The notes beneath the pieces are model-generated. The model had not been told where the DNA came from, did not search any database, and saw only the letters and a program-made list of their open reading frames with translations. Shown here in pieces: positions 56,010-64,000 of a DNA stretch of 64,000 bases. Position 1 is the first letter of the stretch; each line of letters opens with the position of its first letter. Made by a program: the position numbers and the translations under genes. The stretch lies in contig JANNNE010000099.1 in NCBI GenBank assembly GCA_031398385.1, positions 1 to 64,000 of the forward strand, in the 5' to 3' direction. This DNA comes from Ideonella_A sp031398385 (GTDB lineage: Bacteria > Pseudomonadota > Gammaproteobacteria > Burkholderiales > Burkholderiaceae_C).

Positions 56010-56837
56010 TCAGCGCGAGCCGCCCGGCATCAGCTGCAAGCGCAGACTCAGCCCGTCGATATAGTCGATGACCAGCGCCGCATCGGTTTCGCCACGCGCC
56101 AGCGCCTGCAACAGCGGCAACACGCGCGCCGCCGGCACGCCGCGTCGGATGACCTCGAGGCCGGGGTCGTCGCAAGCGGTCACCGGGTCGTCTGCCCCGC
56201 CGATCTGCAGACTGGCGTCGGCCATCGCGCCTGGCGCTCCACTCGGGCCGACAATCAGCGCGACGCCAAATATGTCGCTGATCTTCCGCACCGAGCGCAA
56301 CGGCTCCGGATAAGGCATGTCACCAGCCACCAGCAGCACGGGCCGGTCATCATGTGCGCATTGCGCCACGGCTTCGAGCAGACCCGCGCCGAAGCTGGCG
56401 TCGAGCGCACACAAGCTGGTCGACGGCGCCTGCGAACGGGTCGCGATGTGCCAGTAGCCGGCCGCAGCGTTGTGAACCGAATTGGTGAAACGGGTCGGCG
56501 AGACGACGCGCTCGGGTGCCGCCAGCGCCTCGCACAAGGCGTGGCAATTGCTCGCGTCGCCGGTCGATGCGCTGAATACGGTCGGCAACCCGGCCGGATC
56601 GAGCCCGGCCGACACACAGGCCTGGTCGGCGATGGCCATCGCCAGCTTGACCATGTCGCCGGCGCGCCGACGTTCGGCCGGCGGCAGGCGTTGCGGCGCC
56701 GACAACGCGGTGGGCGAATATTGCCAGAGCGCCGGATCGGCAAGTGCCGCCCGCGCCTCGCTCCAGCTGGCCATGCCCGGCCCGATCAGCCCGACACCGA
56801 GCAGGGAAAACCGCAAAGCCATGCCGGTGTGGCTCAT
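56010..56837 (-). CDS. ketosynthase chain-length factor
   Basis: 275 residues, shorter than a ketosynthase. FSASTGDASNCHALCEAL, NSVHNAAAGYWHIA and TSLCALDASFGAGLLEA match the chain-length-factor family; the C-terminal His pair of active enzymes is absent. It would pair with the ketosynthase encoded next to it to set polyene length. Confidence 0.88.
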   Translation of the reverse strand: MSHTGMALRFSLLGVGLIGPGMASWSEARAALADPALWQYSPTALSAPQRLPPAERRRAGDMVKLAMAIADQACVSAGLDPAGLPTVFSASTGDASNCHALCEALAAPERVVSPTRFTNSVHNAAAGYWHIATRSQAPSTSLCALDASFGAGLLEAVAQCAHDDRPVLLVAGDMPYPEPLRSVRKISDIFGVALIVGPSGAPGAMADASLQIGGADDPVTACDDPGLEVIRRGVPAARVLPLLQALARGETDAALVIDYIDGLSLRLQLMPGGSR

Positions 56838-58018
56838 CGCACGGCCCCGATCAATACGCAGGCATTGGTGCCGCCAAAACCGAACGAGTTGCTGGCCACG
56901 AGCTTCAGCGCAGACGGGCGGTTCGAGGTCAGGTAGTTGCAACGCAATGCCGGGTCCGACTCGGTGAGGTTCAAACCGCCCGGAATCAGACCGTCGTGCA
57001 GCGCGAGGATCGACATCGCCACCTCGACGCCACCGGCTGCTCCCAGCGTATGTCCGGTCGCCCCCTTGGTCGAACTGCAGGCCACCACGGTTCCGAACAC
57101 CGTGACGACGGCCAGATCTTCCGCCGAATCGTTGTTCGGCGTGGCCGTGCCGTGAAGATTGACGTAATCGACCGCCGCCGCCTCGACCGCCGCCTGCGCC
57201 AGTGCGGCGCGCATCGCCGCCACCGCGCCGGCACCTTCGGGATGCGGGCTGCTCATGTGGTGCCCGTCGCTGCTCTCGCCGACGCCGCGCAGCCAGGCCA
57301 CCGGGGTTTCGCAGCTGCGTTCGAGCAGGCTGAATGCAGCGCCTTCGCCGAGCGACAAGCCACGCCGATTGCGGTCCCAGGGACGGCAGATGTCGGACGA
57401 CAGCAACTCCAGCGATTTGAAGCCGTACAAGGTGGTCAGGCACAGGCTGTCGACCCCGCCGACCACGGCCGCATCGATCAGGCCAAGCTCGATCATCCGG
57501 GCTGCGTGTGCGTAGACCTTGGCACTCGACGAACAGGCGGTCGAGATCACCGCGGCCGGGCCGCTCAAAGCCAACGCCCGCCGCGTGAAATCACCGACCG
57601 AATAGCTGTTGTGGGTTTGCGCGTAGTGAAAGTCGGCCGGCAGGGCGCCATCACGCGGGTCGCGGCGGCGATAAGCCTGTTCGGTCTGCAGGATTCCGGA
57701 GGTGCTGGTGCCGAGGAACACACCGACGCGCTGCGCGCCCCAGCGGGCAGCAGCCCGCTCGACGCGGGTCTTGAAGCCGTCGGTCTGCAGTGCCAGCCAG
57801 GCCAGCCGGTTGTTGCGACATTCGTAATCGGCCATCGCGGCCGGCAAGGGCCGGTCGTCGACCCCATCGACCACACCAAGCCAGGTATCGAGTTCGGCGG
57901 TCTCGAAGCCGCGCCGCGCCAGGCCGCTGCGCTGCTCGCGCACGGCAGCGCGGTGGTCTTCGCGGCCGATTCCGAGCGCGCTGACCAGCGTGAAATCGGC
58001 GATCGCCAGCGGCGTCAT
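56834..58018 (-). CDS. beta-ketoacyl-ACP synthase (aryl-polyene type)
   Basis: 394 residues. Catalytic triad visible: Cys162 in ISTACSSSAKV, His289 in NLHGTATPNND, His323 in KGATGHTLGAAGG; acceptor loop NSFGFGGTNAC at the end. Performs the decarboxylative extension of the polyene. Overlaps neighbours by 4 bases on both sides. Confidence 0.94.
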   Translation of the reverse strand: MTPLAIADFTLVSALGIGREDHRAAVREQRSGLARRGFETAELDTWLGVVDGVDDRPLPAAMADYECRNNRLAWLALQTDGFKTRVERAAARWGAQRVGVFLGTSTSGILQTEQAYRRRDPRDGALPADFHYAQTHNSYSVGDFTRRALALSGPAAVISTACSSSAKVYAHAARMIELGLIDAAVVGGVDSLCLTTLYGFKSLELLSSDICRPWDRNRRGLSLGEGAAFSLLERSCETPVAWLRGVGESSDGHHMSSPHPEGAGAVAAMRAALAQAAVEAAAVDYVNLHGTATPNNDSAEDLAVVTVFGTVVACSSTKGATGHTLGAAGGVEVAMSILALHDGLIPGGLNLTESDPALRCNYLTSNRPSALKLVASNSFGFGGTNACVLIGAVR

Positions 58019-58884
58019 GGCTTGTCGGCCACCAGCAGCACATTCGCGAACGGCGTGCCACGGCTCATCGGGATGCTGCGCACCCGCACGAAACCGACTT
58101 GCCCGAGCAGCGCCACCCAATCGGCCATCGGCCTGCAGAAGGTCGGCGCCACCCGATGGCCGCGCACCGAGGTGATGATGCGGTCGGCCCACTGGCTGGC
58201 GGCAAAACCGCGCCGTGCAGACTTGTCGCCGATGCGCAGAAGCAGTCGGCCACCCGGGTCGAGCTGCCGATGAAGCCGCGCCAGCAAGTCCTCCTGCTTC
58301 GGCTGCGTCACATAGTGCAGCACGTCGAGGATCACCACCACGTCGCATGCCGGCAACTCGGCTTCGACCATGTCCGCACAGACCACCCGAACCCGATCCT
58401 GCAACGCAGCCAGGGCGGTGTGAGCGCGCTCCACGTCGCGGCGCATCAGCTCGATTCCGACATAGCTGCAATCGACCGGCGGCGGCGCCCACTCGCTCGG
58501 CCAGCCGGCATGCCGATGGGCGTCGTCGACAGCGGCCAGCAGACTGGCCAGCAGCGCCTGGCCACATCCGATATCGACGACCCGCGAACGGGCGGGAATA
58601 TGACCTTGCTCGAGGACATGGCGGAAAACCGGATCCCAGCCGAGCTTGCCGCCCGCGAACGACCAGGCGAAGCGGCCACATTCGCGGTACCGCCCCTGCG
58701 CGACTTCCACCAGCCGGCGCCAGGCGCGATCCGGCGTCGGGCGCACCAAGGTCGGTGCCTTGGCGGCCGCCGGAGGTGTCGCCGAATCGGCCTGCGACGC
58801 TTCGGCTTGCAACGGCTCAGCTTGCAACGCGTCGCTTGGTACCGGCTCGGCTTGAACGGCGTTCGAATTGCCGGCGCGGTTCAT
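58015..58884 (-). CDS. SAM-dependent methyltransferase
   Basis: 289 residues. The first ~50 residues are low-complexity (repeated QAEP/QAE blocks). SAM site VVDIGCGQALLASLLA, then CDVVVILDVLHYVTQPKQEDLL. Second methyltransferase of the cluster; substrate unknown, plausibly the aromatic head group. Confidence 0.85.
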   Translation of the reverse strand: MNRAGNSNAVQAEPVPSDALQAEPLQAEASQADSATPPAAAKAPTLVRPTPDRAWRRLVEVAQGRYRECGRFAWSFAGGKLGWDPVFRHVLEQGHIPARSRVVDIGCGQALLASLLAAVDDAHRHAGWPSEWAPPPVDCSYVGIELMRRDVERAHTALAALQDRVRVVCADMVEAELPACDVVVILDVLHYVTQPKQEDLLARLHRQLDPGGRLLLRIGDKSARRGFAASQWADRIITSVRGHRVAPTFCRPMADWVALLGQVGFVRVRSIPMSRGTPFANVLLVADKP

Positions 58885-59759
58885 GCAAGCTCCGCCGTGG
58901 CAGGCGATGCGGCAGCGGCCGCGTGGGGGTCGCGCTGCAGCGCCAGCTCATCGCTCAAGCTGGTCCAGTGCAAGCCGGTCAGCCGGGCGGCGCGTGCCAG
59001 GCCGGGCAACACGTCGATGATCACCGCGCGCCCGTCGGGGCTGCGCGCTGAATGGCCATCGTGCAGCAGCAGAATGTCACCACCCGCCAGGTTTCGGGTC
59101 AGGCGCTGCAGCACCGTCTGCGGGTCGGATTCGCGGGTATCGAAACCGCGCCGGGTCCAGCTGACCAGTTGCAGGCCCTGCCGATGCAGCACCCGATCCA
59201 GGAACGGATTGCGCAGGCCCGCCGGCGCCCGAAAATAGCGTGGCCAGCGTCCGGTCACGTCGAACAGCGCATGCTGGCCCCTCGAGATTTCCGCCGCCAG
59301 GCCACGCGGCCCCAGCAGCGAAAAATTGTGTCGATGCACAAAACTGTGGTTCTGCACATCGTGGCCGCGGGCCAGGATCTCGCGGGTCAGCGTGGCATGT
59401 CGGGCGGCGCGCTCGCCGATGCAGAAAAAACTGGCGCGCATGCCTTCGCTCTCGAGCAGGTCGAGCACAGCCGGGGTCACCTGCGGATCGGGGCCGTCGT
59501 CGATCGTCAGGCAGATCCGGCCCGCATCGCCCGACGCATCGCCGAGCCGGGTCATGTTCGGACCCAGCAAGCTGCTGCGCGGCAACAGGCCGGCAAGCGT
59601 CAGCACCGCATGGTTGGCCGCCACCGCCGCCACGGCCCATCCGGCGTACTGCGGCATCGCAGCCGCCGCGCCGGCGGCCAGAAGATGCACACCAATGCTG
59701 CCTTTCAGGAAACCTGGCATCGGCCAGGCGGCGGAGAGTGGAGCGGGGGCAAGGGACAT
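58881..59759 (-). CDS. polysaccharide deacetylase (NodB-fold)
   Basis: 292 residues. One or two N-terminal membrane segments, then LTIDDGPDPQVTPAVLDLL (NodB motif 1), NHSFVHRHNF (metal His), RAPAGLRN and ILLLHDGHS. Deacetylates sugars; in pigment clusters its role is unclear. Start ATG 59759 lacks a strong ribosome binding site. Confidence 0.88.
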   Translation of the reverse strand: MSLAPAPLSAAWPMPGFLKGSIGVHLLAAGAAAAMPQYAGWAVAAVAANHAVLTLAGLLPRSSLLGPNMTRLGDASGDAGRICLTIDDGPDPQVTPAVLDLLESEGMRASFFCIGERAARHATLTREILARGHDVQNHSFVHRHNFSLLGPRGLAAEISRGQHALFDVTGRWPRYFRAPAGLRNPFLDRVLHRQGLQLVSWTRRGFDTRESDPQTVLQRLTRNLAGGDILLLHDGHSARSPDGRAVIIDVLPGLARAARLTGLHWTSLSDELALQRDPHAAAAASPATAELA

Positions 59760-59781
59760 GCAAGAAATCGACTGCTGGAAA

Positions 59782-59940
59782 TCAAATTTTCACACACCGG
59801 CCGGCAAATACCCGCCCGAAGGCTCGGAACGCCCCGCCCGCGATCGTCATCCACCAGAGCATCACCACCAGCACGACACGCCGCGCGCCATGGCCGGCAC
59901 CGGCGGGCGATAGCGGCCCGCGCCCAGCCTCGGCGCTCAC
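59782..59940 (-). CDS. 52-residue membrane ORF, possible exporter remnant
   Basis: GTG start overlapping the LolA-like stop (GTGA), stop 22 bases before the deacetylase. One hydrophobic segment RRVVLVVMLWWMTIAGGAF preceded by arginines. Aryl-polyene clusters commonly carry a large MMPL/RND exporter next to the lolA-like gene; here only this short frame exists, so it may be the truncated N-terminus of such a gene, or an independent small protein. Confidence 0.45.
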   Translation of the reverse strand: MSAEAGRGPLSPAGAGHGARRVVLVVMLWWMTIAGGAFRAFGRVFAGRCVKI

Positions 59941-60587
59941 GGCGGCGTCGCGGTGGCCGCCGTCTTGTCGGCGCGCAGCGGCTCGATTGTCATCAACGAT
60001 CGGTCGCCGCCCAGCAACTCCATCTCGATCTGCGACAACTCGCCACGCTGACCGGACATGCGGATCCGTTTGACCTGGCCGGGCTCGAGAGGCACCAGCG
60101 CCAGCTTCCAGCGCTCGGCGTCGCCGCTCAGTTCGGTCTTGAAATGACGCCGCAGCGTTGCGCCGTTGCCGGTCAAGGTGGCGCGCAAGGCTTCGACGAG
60201 ACCCAGCATGTCCGGCGCCGCATCGAGGCTGAAGCTGCGGCTGCGGCCGGCGCGGGTCAGGGTGATCCGGTTGCCGTCGACCGCCATGCTTTCCGGCCGC
60301 GGCTTCAGGGTGCGACGCACGAAACGGTCGGGAGCTTCGAAGCTCAACACCCCGCTCGATTGCAGCGGCACATCGATGCCCTGCACAAAACGCTGCTCGC
60401 TGAAGGCGGCCTCGCCACTGCGACGTTGCGCCAGCTGCGCCATCAAGGCGTCGACATCGAAGGCCAGCGCCGGCCCCGCCAGCATCGACATCAGCAAGGC
60501 GAGCGCAGCGACCACCCGACGACGGGTCCGGTTGCCGACCGCCGGTTCACGGCCGCGCTCAGGACTCGTCTTCACCCCAGAAATCAT
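59937..60587 (-). CDS. LolA-like outer-membrane carrier
   Basis: 216 residues. Hydrophobic signal (RRRVVAALALLMSMLAGPALA), then ALMAQLAQRRSGEAAFSEQRFVQGI and SFEAPDRFVRRTLKP of the LolA-related family. It would shuttle a lipidic pigment through the periplasm. The ATG gives a long n-region and 29 bases of overlap with the acyltransferase; a GTG at 60539 is an alternative. Confidence 0.82.
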   Translation of the reverse strand: MISGVKTSPERGREPAVGNRTRRRVVAALALLMSMLAGPALAFDVDALMAQLAQRRSGEAAFSEQRFVQGIDVPLQSSGVLSFEAPDRFVRRTLKPRPESMAVDGNRITLTRAGRSRSFSLDAAPDMLGLVEALRATLTGNGATLRRHFKTELSGDAERWKLALVPLEPGQVKRIRMSGQRGELSQIEMELLGGDRSLMTIEPLRADKTAATATPP

Positions 60588-61500
60588 GAAAATTGAACCA
60601 GTTGTAGGGCTGCTCACGGCAGATTGTCTCGAGCCCGCGGGCATATGCGACCACCGCTGCACGCAACCGGGCCTCGCGCTGAACCGGGTCGGCAAGGCGC
60701 TCGCTGAAATCGGCCAGCGTCGAAAACTGCACATCGTAGCGGGCGCCGCCGAGGTACAGCCCGGCCATCAGAATCACCTTGCGTCCGAGCAGGGCGGCGA
60801 GGCGGAACGGGGCATCGCTGAAGCGCGCCGGGTGGCCCAGAAAATCGATCGCCACACCCGCGCCACGCTGCGATTCACCCGGCAGCGCGCGATCGGCCAG
60901 GATCCCGGCCAGCCCGCCGCCATCGAGCCAGTCACGCACCGCCAGCATCGAGTCGCTGCGCCCCAATGCAATGATCTGCGGCACATAGTGCGGCGCAATC
61001 GCGCTCAGGGTCTCGTTGATCATGCGGGCGTTGTCCGGGTACATGACCATCGCGATGCGCAGACCGCTGCGCCCGGCCCCGACCGTGCGCAACACCTCGA
61101 AGCTGCCGACATGGGCACCGACCAGGAAGGCACCGCGTCCTTCGGCCAGGGTCTGTTTGACCACCTCCTCGCGAAATACCCGCACATCGAACAGGTCGCT
61201 GCGGCCGCCGAGCAGGTAGACACGGTCGAGGATGGTCGCGGTGAAGGCATGCACATTGCGATAGACATCGCGCCACGACGCCGGACGCCCGAGTGCCCGG
61301 CCGAGAAAGCGGCGGGCATGGCGCCGCGGCGTCGGCGCGAACAGCATGAAATACAGCGTGATCGGATGCAGCAGCAGCCGCGCGACCGGCCGTCCGCCAA
61401 ACAAAGCAATCCAGCTCATCAGACGCAGCGCGAAGCGATTGCTGCGCTCCGGCGTCCGGGCCCAGCTGCGGGCTTCGGGCCCGGCGATGGGTTCGCTCAC
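60559..61500 (-). CDS. lysophospholipid-type acyltransferase (LpxL/HtrB-like)
   Basis: 313 residues from a GTG overlapping the dehydratase stop. HVGSFEVLRTVG is the H-x4-E-like region of LpxL-type enzymes, LADRALPGE and FFAPRFSDAPFRLA-type motif (HPARFSDAPFRLAALL). Transfers an acyl chain to a lipid acceptor; likely the polyene carboxylate in this cluster. Confidence 0.85.
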   Translation of the reverse strand: MSEPIAGPEARSWARTPERSNRFALRLMSWIALFGGRPVARLLLHPITLYFMLFAPTPRRHARRFLGRALGRPASWRDVYRNVHAFTATILDRVYLLGGRSDLFDVRVFREEVVKQTLAEGRGAFLVGAHVGSFEVLRTVGAGRSGLRIAMVMYPDNARMINETLSAIAPHYVPQIIALGRSDSMLAVRDWLDGGGLAGILADRALPGESQRGAGVAIDFLGHPARFSDAPFRLAALLGRKVILMAGLYLGGARYDVQFSTLADFSERLADPVQREARLRAAVVAYARGLETICREQPYNWFNFHDFWGEDES

Positions 61501-61823
61501 CCTGCGTGCGCCGGCTCGGGCAGCGCCAGGTAGCGTCCCTTGGCCACCACGCTGGCGCCCGCCCTCAGCTCGAAGTTCAATGCGCCCGGCTGCAGGCGCA
61601 GCTCGATCTGCAGGCAGCAGGCCGCCGCCACCGGCGCCAGAAACTTGACCGCCACCAGCACCGGTTCGGTCCCGATCGCGCGGTCCATGTCGGGCACGCT
61701 GCGGATCGCCTGCAGCAGCTCGCACAACAGCACGACACCCGGCAGCACCGGATTGCCCGGGAAGTGGCCGTCTAAGGCCGGATGGTCGGCGGCGATCACC
61801 CGCTGCACGACCCGCGTATTCAT
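61497..61823 (-). CDS. hot-dog dehydratase, FabA/FabZ-like (ApeI-like)
   Basis: 108 residues. HFPGNPVLPGVVLLCELLQAI is the catalytic region. Second dehydratase of the cluster. Coupled by GTGA and ATGA overlaps to both neighbours. Confidence 0.9.
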   Translation of the reverse strand: MNTRVVQRVIAADHPALDGHFPGNPVLPGVVLLCELLQAIRSVPDMDRAIGTEPVLVAVKFLAPVAAACCLQIELRLQPGALNFELRAGASVVAKGRYLALPEPAHAG

Positions 61824-63229
61824 GGGCCAGCGCCGCCGGGCCGGCGCTCGTGCGCCAGCCGACGCAGCGCCGTCATGGTCAGCTTGCCGGTGGCTTCGCG
61901 TGGCAAGGCGTCGACGAAGACGATCCGGCGCGGCACGAACACCGCCTCGATCCGGCTGCGCAAGGCCGCCACGATTTGCGTGGCATCGAGTTGCGGGGCG
62001 ACGACGAAAGCGATCGGACGGACCACCGCGTCGACAACTTCGTCGGGCAACCAGAACGCGCCGTCGAGCACGCCGTCGATGCTGTTCAGATGAAAGTTCA
62101 GGTGTCCGAGCGAACTGCGCTTGCCGGCCACGTGAATCAGATCGTTGGCCCGGCCGAGCAGTCGGAAACGATCCGGACCTTCGAGTTGCAGGATATCGGC
62201 AAGCGGAGTCGGTACCCGCACATGGCCGCCGCTGACCAGGAATCGGTCGGTTTCATCACCCTCGGCGGGCTGAAAGCTGATCGTGAGTGAATCGAATGTG
62301 CGCCACAGATCACCGGCCACTGTGCGGCGACTCGCGACCTGGCCGGCCTCGGTGCAACCGTAGATTTCCACCAGCGGGCCACCGAATGCCTGTTCGGCCT
62401 GCAGCGCCAACTGTGGTGACAGCGGCGCGGTGGCGCTCAGCAACAGGTCGACCGGCGGCAATTCGATGCCCGATTGCAGCAGCGTCTTCAGGTGAAACGG
62501 CGTGGTCACCAACGCGCGCGGGCGCGGCACACAACGCAGCGCCAGGGCGATGTCGGCCGGAAAATAAGGTCGACCGGCATCGAAGGATGCGCCGCCCAGC
62601 AGCGCCAGCAAGACGGTCGACTCGAGCCCGTAGCTGTGTTGCGCCGGCACGGTTGCCACGATCGCCAGGCCTCGCAGATCCGGCCGCTGCATCAACTCGG
62701 CCAGCCGCGACGCCGCGCTGCGGATGTTGCGGGACAGGTCGTCCCAGCGCTTGGCGTGCGGCTGCGGCGCACCGGTCGAACCCGAGGTCAGCAGGCACAC
62801 CGCCAGCTGCCGGCCGTCGATCTGCGGGATGTTCCCGGCCGAGCCGATCGCAGCATGCCCGAATGGCACCAGCAGCTGCGTCAGCCCGACATCAGCCAGC
62901 TCGGCACCGTCGCCAAGGATGTAGGGCGCATCGCCGTGACGGCCCAGTGCGCTCAGCGTGTCGGGCAGGATGTTTGGCGGCAGCAGGTTGAGGTGGCCGC
63001 GCAACAGGCCGGCGGCCAGACCGACGCCGAACCGGTAGCGGTCGGCGCAGAGGTTGATCATGTGCCCGCGCGCCGGCAAGCGCTCGGCGAGTGCGCACGC
63101 GTCGGCCAGAAACTGCCGCCCGCTGATCGGCTGCCCTTCGCGCCAAGCGATCGGCGCGTCGAGATCGGGCGCGACCAGCAATGGCGTCGCCTCGCCGATC
63201 GCGTGACCGGTCGTGTCGCCGTAGCTCAC
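61820..63229 (-). CDS. acyl-AMP ligase/acyl-CoA synthetase-like
   Basis: 469 residues from a GTG overlapping the membrane-protein stop. AMP-binding loop LLTSGSTGAPQPHAKRW, VEIYGCTEAGQVASRR, LGRANDLIHVAGKRSSL and the C-terminal PREATGKLTMTALRRL (catalytic Lys). It probably activates the aromatic starter acid or loads it on the carrier protein. Confidence 0.92.
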   Translation of the reverse strand: MSYGDTTGHAIGEATPLLVAPDLDAPIAWREGQPISGRQFLADACALAERLPARGHMINLCADRYRFGVGLAAGLLRGHLNLLPPNILPDTLSALGRHGDAPYILGDGAELADVGLTQLLVPFGHAAIGSAGNIPQIDGRQLAVCLLTSGSTGAPQPHAKRWDDLSRNIRSAASRLAELMQRPDLRGLAIVATVPAQHSYGLESTVLLALLGGASFDAGRPYFPADIALALRCVPRPRALVTTPFHLKTLLQSGIELPPVDLLLSATAPLSPQLALQAEQAFGGPLVEIYGCTEAGQVASRRTVAGDLWRTFDSLTISFQPAEGDETDRFLVSGGHVRVPTPLADILQLEGPDRFRLLGRANDLIHVAGKRSSLGHLNFHLNSIDGVLDGAFWLPDEVVDAVVRPIAFVVAPQLDATQIVAALRSRIEAVFVPRRIVFVDALPREATGKLTMTALRRLAHERRPGGAGP

Positions 63230-63855
63230 CGCGGCGCAGCCCGGCTGTAGGCCCGGGCCGCCTGCATCAAGGTCGCCCGTTCGAACTCGGGGTGCAGCCA
63301 GTACCGCAGCACGAATTCGCCGACGAACCAGGCGCCGATCGCCAGCGGGGTGACGATATTGGCCAATGTCGACCAGCTGGTCCAGCTGAAATATCGGTAG
63401 ACGATCACCGAGAGCAGCGCCATCCCGACGAAATAGATCACCCACGAGAACGTGACCGCACGGCAATAGGCCTGCATCGCCGGTGTCAGCCCACCATGCA
63501 CCCGGCTTGCCACGCCGCCGATCAGCGACAGGTGGCCGCTTCGCAGGCTGTTCGCAAACATCGCACCAAGCGCGAGGTGGATGCCGGCATGTTGCAGCAG
63601 ATAGAGCTGGCGCACGTCGCCGAGCCCGCCGCGCGCCACCACCAGACCCACCAGCAAGGCAACCAACAGCAGCGCGGCCATCCCCAGCATCGCGCGCTGG
63701 CGCAGCGCGACCACCGCAGCCCCGATCCACCAGGGTGCCAGGCAGGCGGCAATCGCCCAGGGCCGATCCGCGGCGTGCAAGGTCAGCCAGTGCGACATCG
63801 CCAGATAGGCGGCGACCGCCAGCAGCCCCATCACCAGGCGCCACGCCGTCATCAC
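63226..63855 (-). CDS. membrane protein of the pigment cluster
   Basis: 209 residues with about five to six membrane helices (WRLVMGLLAVAAYLAM, MLGMAALLLVALLVGLVVA, AVTFSWVIYFVGMALLSVIVY, IVTPLAIGAWFVGEFVLRYW). It matches a conserved aryl-polyene cluster protein of unknown function. Starts 8 bases after the acyl carrier protein stop. Confidence 0.8.
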   Translation of the reverse strand: MMTAWRLVMGLLAVAAYLAMSHWLTLHAADRPWAIAACLAPWWIGAAVVALRQRAMLGMAALLLVALLVGLVVARGGLGDVRQLYLLQHAGIHLALGAMFANSLRSGHLSLIGGVASRVHGGLTPAMQAYCRAVTFSWVIYFVGMALLSVIVYRYFSWTSWSTLANIVTPLAIGAWFVGEFVLRYWLHPEFERATLMQAARAYSRAAPR

Positions 63856-63863
63856 ATGCCTGT

Positions 63864-64000
63864 TCAGTGCGTCCGGTGCGCCGCGACATGCGCGGCCAGG
63901 CTGCGCAGCGACGCAAAGATGTGCTTGTTGTGTTCGTCGTCGGAGCGCAATTCGAATCCGTAGCGGCGCGACACTTCGAGCGCGACTTCGAGGATGTCGA
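63864..64000 (-). CDS. acyl carrier protein, 3' part
   Basis: Cut by the window edge: the visible C-terminal 44 residues read DILEVALEVSRRYGFELRSD then a helical end HIFASLRSLAAHVAAHRTH. Helices II-IV pattern of phosphopantetheine carrier proteins; the attachment serine is beyond the edge. First visible gene of the minus arm. Confidence 0.75.
   Translation of the reverse strand, partial: DILEVALEVSRRYGFELRSDDEHNKHIFASLRSLAAHVAAHRTH

Overview
This is chromosomal DNA from a high-GC gammaproteobacterium. The best fit is the Xanthomonadales/Lysobacterales (Rhodanobacteraceae-like). This rests on a xanthomonadin-type aryl-polyene pigment cluster with a FAD halogenase, REP hairpins with a GTRGGAG head and TTCA loop, the tolB-pal-cpoB order, and typical enterobacterial-plus-xanthomonad housekeeping genes. 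The placement is inferred from gene content; no rRNA is present.

Layout. 1-3.7 kb is a small accessory island next to two tandem tRNA-Lys genes. It holds a winged-helix protein, a SAM DNA methyltransferase with an upstream ribbon-helix-helix gene, a decayed tyrosine integrase and a NYN-domain nuclease-like protein. 3.9-9.0 kb has tcdA, a YeeE/YedE transporter, the tail of a lost TonB receptor, and cpoB-pal-tolB. 9.3-17.6 kb is LPS biosynthesis (msbA and five glycosyltransferases) interrupted by a vapBC-like toxin-antitoxin pair. 17.6-21.4 kb has REP hairpins, a nuclease-helicase fusion and a second PIN toxin pair. 21.6-28.8 kb is one long minus-strand run in the transcription order yebC-purD-hemF-nadD-rsfS-rlmH-maf-rng. 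28.9-38.6 kb has a frameshifted yjgR, an M14 peptidase lipoprotein, glnS, a class A PBP and a transglutaminase-like/TPR lipoprotein. 38.6-42.4 kb is waaA-waaC-phosphomannomutase. 42.5-45.6 kb is an alkylation-repair set (Ada-AlkA fusion, ogt) with an EamA exporter. 46.2-47.8 kb is aat-bpt, the two N-degron transferases.

49.2-64 kb is the pigment cluster, as two converging operons. The plus-strand arm has a methyltransferase, halogenase, MipA/OmpV protein, acyltransferase and glycosyltransferase. The minus-strand arm, which enters from beyond the right edge, has an acyl carrier protein, membrane protein, acyl-AMP ligase, hot-dog dehydratase, acyltransferase, LolA-like carrier, a 52-residue membrane ORF, deacetylase-fold protein, methyltransferase, ketosynthase, chain-length factor, dehydratase and FabG. 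Together they can start a polyene on an activated aromatic acid, extend, reduce and dehydrate it, methylate and halogenate it, and attach it to a membrane lipid. An RND/MMPL exporter, common in such clusters, is not seen; the 52-residue ORF lies between the lolA-like and deacetylase genes where it might be expected.

Most minus-strand genes in the cluster and the LPS genes overlap by 4 bases (ATGA or GTGA), indicating tight translational coupling.
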